Origin: a virus
Strand: one strand, 5' to 3'
IMG/VR virus record: IMGVR_UViG_3300030389_004382
Location: 1-22,637 of that record
DNA length: 22,637 nt
Under the pieces are notes generated by a model that ran no database searches, was not told the DNA's origin, and saw only the letters and a list, made by a program, of their open reading frames with translations. Position numbers and translations under genes: made by a program. This document shows positions 19,751 to 22,637 of the stretch, piece after piece. How positions within the stretch are numbered: position 1 is the stretch's first letter; the number at the start of each line of letters is the position of its first letter.

Positions 19751-22637
19751 TACTTAATTTCCTCTAGTTTAAATTTATACTTTTTACCGTTCTTTCTATT
19801 CAATAAATATAAGTCATCTTCACCTTCCTGAATTGTCCATGAACCCGTTGTTCCATCTACTTCGTTTCCTTCTGTACCTTCATTGGATAGTTCTATATCA
19901 CCAATGTGAGCATTTGCCCATCTATGAGTTGATGAACCTAAATCATGAGTGTTATCAATACTAGGAATGAAATCATTACTATATACTCCAAACGAACCAC
20001 TTGATTGAGCAGAACCACTTAAATTCCCACCTACAGAGAAATGGGCTTTACCTGATACAGGCGAATCAAATGTTATAGTTGAACTAGATATTGTATTAGC
20101 AACGATACTACTCGGTATAATTACTTCATCATCACCATCGTAAACAGTCACATTTGGATATTGTGAGTTCAAATTATGAGTCACATTCCAAGTTGTTCCA
20201 GCAGATTCTTTTGAAAATGTAACTCCGCCAAAATCGGCAACAACAGTTTCTGGATTTTCTAAAGTTGTTACTCTCGTTGATATAGAAGATGATATTATTT
20301 TAATATCAGGTTGTGATAAATCAGCAACTCTTAGGTTACCAAACGAACCAGTTGAGGTTAATGAGCCACTTATATCCCCAATAATATTTACATTACCTGT
20401 ACCAGTAATATCATTAGAATTAAGGTCTAAATCTCCACCAAGTTGTGGTGATGTGTCATCAACAATATCAGACACTCCACCACTTCCACCACTAGCAAGA
20501 GAAGCAGATGTGAAGTGTCCACCACCAATCATCAATGAACCAAAAGAACCAGTTGAGGTCAATGAGCTGCTTATATTGCCAGTAGCAGTTAAGGAACTCA
20601 CATTAATTAAATTATTACCATCTAAATTAATATCTTGAGTTGCTGTATGATTTCCTAAATTATCACCACCAGCAACAGCAGCTGCCAATGAAGAAGACAC
20701 ATTAGGAAAACCTGGTATACTTAAAGTACCACCAATATTTGAAGCACCAGCAGTTTCTAATTTTCCAAATGAACCAGTTGAGGTTGATGAACCACTTATA
20801 GCTCCTCCTATTTGTATATTTTGACTGTCATCAATGATTAATCCGGCATTTCCACCATTTGTAGCTAAAGTCATTACATCATTTGTAACTTGAATATAAT
20901 TTCCGTTGTTTACTGAATTATTATCTTCTAATATTATTCTTGCAGTAGCATCGCTACTTTTAAATTTAGCAATATTATCTGCTGCTGTTAAAATGTGAAG
21001 ATCATTAAAAGGAGTTGTAGTTCCAATGCCTAATCTATCTGTAATATGAACTCTTTCAAATGAACCAGTTGAAGTTGATGAACCACTTATGTTTCCATTA
21101 ATGGTAATATTACCAGTGCCTGTAATATCATTAGAATTAAGGTCTAAATCTCCACCAAGTTGTGGTGATGTGTCATCAACAAGGTCATTCATATCACCAC
21201 CACCAGCTCCACCACCAGTTCCAAAACCACTCGCAGCGGCTGATTCTGATACAGCAGTTGTAAAGTTGTTTCCACCAACCATAACATGTCCAAACGAACC
21301 TGTTGAGGTTGCCGAACCACTTACTCTAGTTACATCATCTATCGTACCACCATTAATGTCAGGACTTGTTAAAGTTTTATTTGTTAATGTATCAGTTGTG
21401 TTTGTACCAATTAATGTGGTGGTTGTAGCTGGTAAAGTTACTGTTACATTTCCCCCAAAATCCGCATGTGCTGGTGCTTGTAGAGCTACATAATGAGCGT
21501 TGTTTACCTCACAATATAATCTAATTTGTGATTCAACACCTTGATTGTGAACACTTACATATCCACCATCTATATTTAAATTACCCGAAGCGTTGAGATA
21601 TCCGAATGAACCTGTTGACGATGCCGAACCACTAATATTACCACCAAAATTTGACAAATCATTTTTTAAAATATTACCTTGGTTACCCATACCACTATGA
21701 ACATTACATTTATAGAATAAACGATTTGCTGTAGTTTTATTTACCTGCAATTCTGTGTAGGCACCAGTTGTTCCAGGTGTTCCGTTTGTGGTAACACCAG
21801 TGGTGTAAGTAGAACCATCCTCTGTTAAACTAAATCTAAATGGATGACCATCATTTGAACTATCTGATTGGTCGAAACGATAAGTTTTTCCTTCACTAAC
21901 GACCAAATTTGGAGTGGTTGCACCTTCAAAAGCAAAATGATCACCACCATCGTCTACTACAGTCACTTTTATTATTTCAGTAATGTTACCGATTATTCTA
22001 CCTGGAGTTGTAGTAGTGACTTGTCCAAACGAACCAGTTGAAGCTGCTGAGCCACTTATCAGTTGTGCTCTCAGATGAAGTGTTCCAGCAGTATCCGATA
22101 CACCTATTCGTGTATTTGTTCCACTATGTCCATAAGATAAAAATTTATCACCAGAAGGACCTTTAATGTAAAATCCTTCAACTCCATCATATCTAGCTTT
22201 AATATAGGATGTGTAATAATTATTTGCATCTGCATTTGCAACTATAGCTATACCAGCTTCTGAACTTGCTCCATAAATGATTAATTCTTCTGCAGTTGTT
22301 CCATTGTTGGTATTATTTTGTGGTTGTATGAATAATTGTCCTTGTATATCAGCATGACTATCAGTAAATAATTTACCAAACGAACCAGTTGAGGTTGATG
22401 AACCACTTATGTTGCCACTCGCAGTAATATGTGTGATATTATTTATATCAAAACCACCAAGATTGATGTCTTGAGTTGCGGTATGATTTCCTAAATTATC
22501 ACCTCCGGCAACGGCAGAAGCTAATGAAGCAGATACATCTGAAAAACCTGAGATACTTAATTTACCATCAATATTAGAATTACCACTAACTTCAATCCTA
22601 CCAAACGAACCAGTTGAAGTTGCTGAACCACTTATTG
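19750..22637 (-). CDS. Multi-module tail fibre with cupredoxin-like insert, 5' end beyond window
   Basis: The frame stays open to the right edge, so the start is missing; at least 961 residues are present. A GTG at 21966 is internal, because the frame and the motif pattern continue upstream of it. Ten S-G-S-x-x-S-T-G-S-F-G motifs punctuate the chain, with modules of 67, 75, 78, 97, 104, 117 and 141 residues between them. Recognisable modules are G-D-N-L-G-N-H-T-A-T-Q (twice), T-D-T-L-T-N-K-T-L-T-S-P, D-T-S-P-Q-L-G-G-D-L-D-L (twice) and G-I-G-T-T-T-P, all common in phage fibres. The longest module (21640-22024) holds a cupredoxin-like segment. The last 40 residues are charged and end K-Y-K-F-K-L-E-E-I-K. 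It probably forms a long trimeric fibre shaft; that is inferred from the composition and repeats. Confidence 0.88.
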   Translation of the reverse strand, partial: ISGSATSTGSFGRIEVSGNSNIDGKLSISGFSDVSASLASAVAGGDNLGNHTATQDINLGGFDINNITHITASGNISGSSTSTGSFGKLFTDSHADIQGQLFIQPQNNTNNGTTAEELIIYGASSEAGIAIVANADANNYYTSYIKARYDGVEGFYIKGPSGDKFLSYGHSGTNTRIGVSDTAGTLHLRAQLISGSAASTGSFGQVTTTTPGRIIGNITEIIKVTVVDDGGDHFAFEGATTPNLVVSEGKTYRFDQSDSSNDGHPFRFSLTEDGSTYTTGVTTNGTPGTTGAYTELQVNKTTANRLFYKCNVHSGMGNQGNILKNDLSNFGGNISGSASSTGSFGYLNASGNLNIDGGYVSVHNQGVESQIRLYCEVNNAHYVALQAPAHADFGGNVTVTLPATTTTLIGTNTTDTLTNKTLTSPDINGGTIDDVTRVSGSATSTGSFGHVMVGGNNFTTAVSESAAASGFGTGGGAGGGDMNDLVDDTSPQLGGDLDLNSNDITGTGNITINGNISGSSTSTGSFERVHITDRLGIGTTTPFNDLHILTAADNIAKFKSSDATARIILEDNNSVNNGNYIQVTNDVMTLATNGGNAGLIIDDSQNIQIGGAISGSSTSTGSFGKLETAGASNIGGTLSIPGFPNVSSSLAAAVAGGDNLGNHTATQDINLDGNNLINVSSLTATGNISSSLTSTGSFGSLMIGGGHFTSASLASGGSGGVSDIVDDTSPQLGGDLDLNSNDITGTGNVNIIGDISGSLTSTGSFGNLRVADLSQPDIKIISSSISTRVTTLENPETVVADFGGVTFSKESAGTTWNVTHNLNSQYPNVTVYDGDDEVIIPSSIVANTISSSTITFDSPVSGKAHFSVGGNLSGSAQSSGSFGVYSNDFIPSIDNTHDLGSSTHRWANAHIGDIELSNEGTEGNEVDGTTGSWTIQEGEDDLYLLNRKNGKKYKFKLEEIK
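20405..20465 (-). repeat. 61-base exact direct repeat, copy 1
   Basis: Identical base for base to 21122-21182, 717 bases away and in the same reading frame. It encodes the D-T-S-P-Q-L-G-G-D-L-D-L-N-S-N-D-I-T module. Synonymous positions are also unchanged, which indicates a recent duplication or gene conversion. Confidence 0.95.
21122..21182 (-). repeat. 61-base exact direct repeat, copy 2
   Basis: Partner of 20405-20465. The flanks diverge within a few codons on the 3' side, while a motif copy follows shortly on the other side in both places. Confidence 0.95.
21239..21282 (-). repeat. 44-base exact repeat shared between two fibre genes, copy 2
   Basis: Partner of 18192-18235. A third, more diverged version lies at the start of the 383-residue gene (about 19595-19674). 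Confidence 0.95.

Larger units (their letters stand above)
19988..22637 (-). repeat. Ten in-frame copies of the S-T-G-S-F-G motif
   Basis: Copies of about 38 bases start at plus-strand positions 19988, 20339, 20540, 20765, 21056, 21290, 21602, 22025, 22376 and 22601. On the plus strand they read CCAAACGAACCAGTTGA and continue to GAACCACTTAT. Related copies lie in other genes at 11653, 12537, 17060, 17733, 18243 and 19674. All intervals inside this gene are multiples of three, and several copies are nearly identical at the DNA level. Confidence 0.95.

Noticed and set aside
21089-21493. 134-codon open frame on the plus strand
   Set aside because: Pro/Val/Ser-rich text that is the mirror of the repeated Gly/Thr/Ser fibre modules; no independent signal.
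19750-21966. Separate 738-residue gene starting at a GTG at 21966
   Set aside because: The same frame stays open to the right edge and carries three more motif copies upstream, so the GTG is an internal valine codon.
21640-22024. Phage-borne plastocyanin gene (auxiliary photosynthesis gene)
   Set aside because: The cupredoxin-like segment is in frame within a fibre protein and has no start, signal peptide or stop of its own.
19988-22637. CRISPR array or diversity-generating retroelement repeats
   Set aside because: The repeats are in-frame coding DNA with spacers of very different length, and no reverse transcriptase, template repeat or Cas gene is present.

Overview
This window is a piece of a tailed-phage genome. 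It most likely comes from a marine T4-like myovirus with AT-rich DNA. All nineteen genes lie on the minus strand, so transcription runs from the right edge to the left edge. They are packed end to end, with several ATGA or TAATG stop/start overlaps and only four gaps longer than about 25 bases. I see no tRNA, integrase, transposase or hairpin terminator. The T4-like assignment rests on a recognisable large terminase, a gp20-type portal and a gp21-type prohead protease, in the order expected for that lineage. The marine assignment rests on remembered similarity of the fibre domains and the DUF3008 protein to marine phage proteins. No host can be named from the sequence.

Right part (22637 to 10740): seven genes for virion fibres or adhesins plus one small unknown. 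A partial protein of at least 961 residues enters from the right edge. It is built of modules of 67 to 141 residues, each closed by a conserved S-G-S-x-x-S-T-G-S-F-G motif, and it contains an embedded cupredoxin-like segment with a possible copper-ligand set. The same motif recurs in the 383-, 352-, 1505-, 295- and 369-residue proteins that follow. The last three share a second N-terminal signature (S-D-G-F) and look like paralogous fibres. Long exact DNA repeats, 61 bases within one gene and 44 bases between two genes, point to recombination among these genes.

Middle part (10681 to 6974): a GH108-type lysozyme, an 80-residue unknown, a Nudix hydrolase, and an 840-residue protein joining a HxGH nucleotidyltransferase domain to a C-terminal KxDG ligase-like domain. 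The 80-residue protein and the Nudix enzyme start with the same nine-residue peptide, K-L-K-D-L-L-N-E-R. The two DNA copies differ only at synonymous positions. The peptide resembles the T4 capsid-targeting leader that is cut after (L/I)-x-E, so these proteins may be packaged in the head and delivered with the DNA. This is the most interesting inference in the window.

Left part (6963 to 1): the packaging and head module. A zinc-ribbon protein sits where a small terminase would be, followed by the large terminase, portal, three unknown proteins, the prohead protease, and a DUF3008-headed protein that runs off the left edge. The tail sheath and tube genes, which separate terminase from portal in T4, are absent between them here. 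The layout fits late expression of a structural block: fibres and lysis first, then packaging and head, with major capsid genes probably just beyond the left edge.
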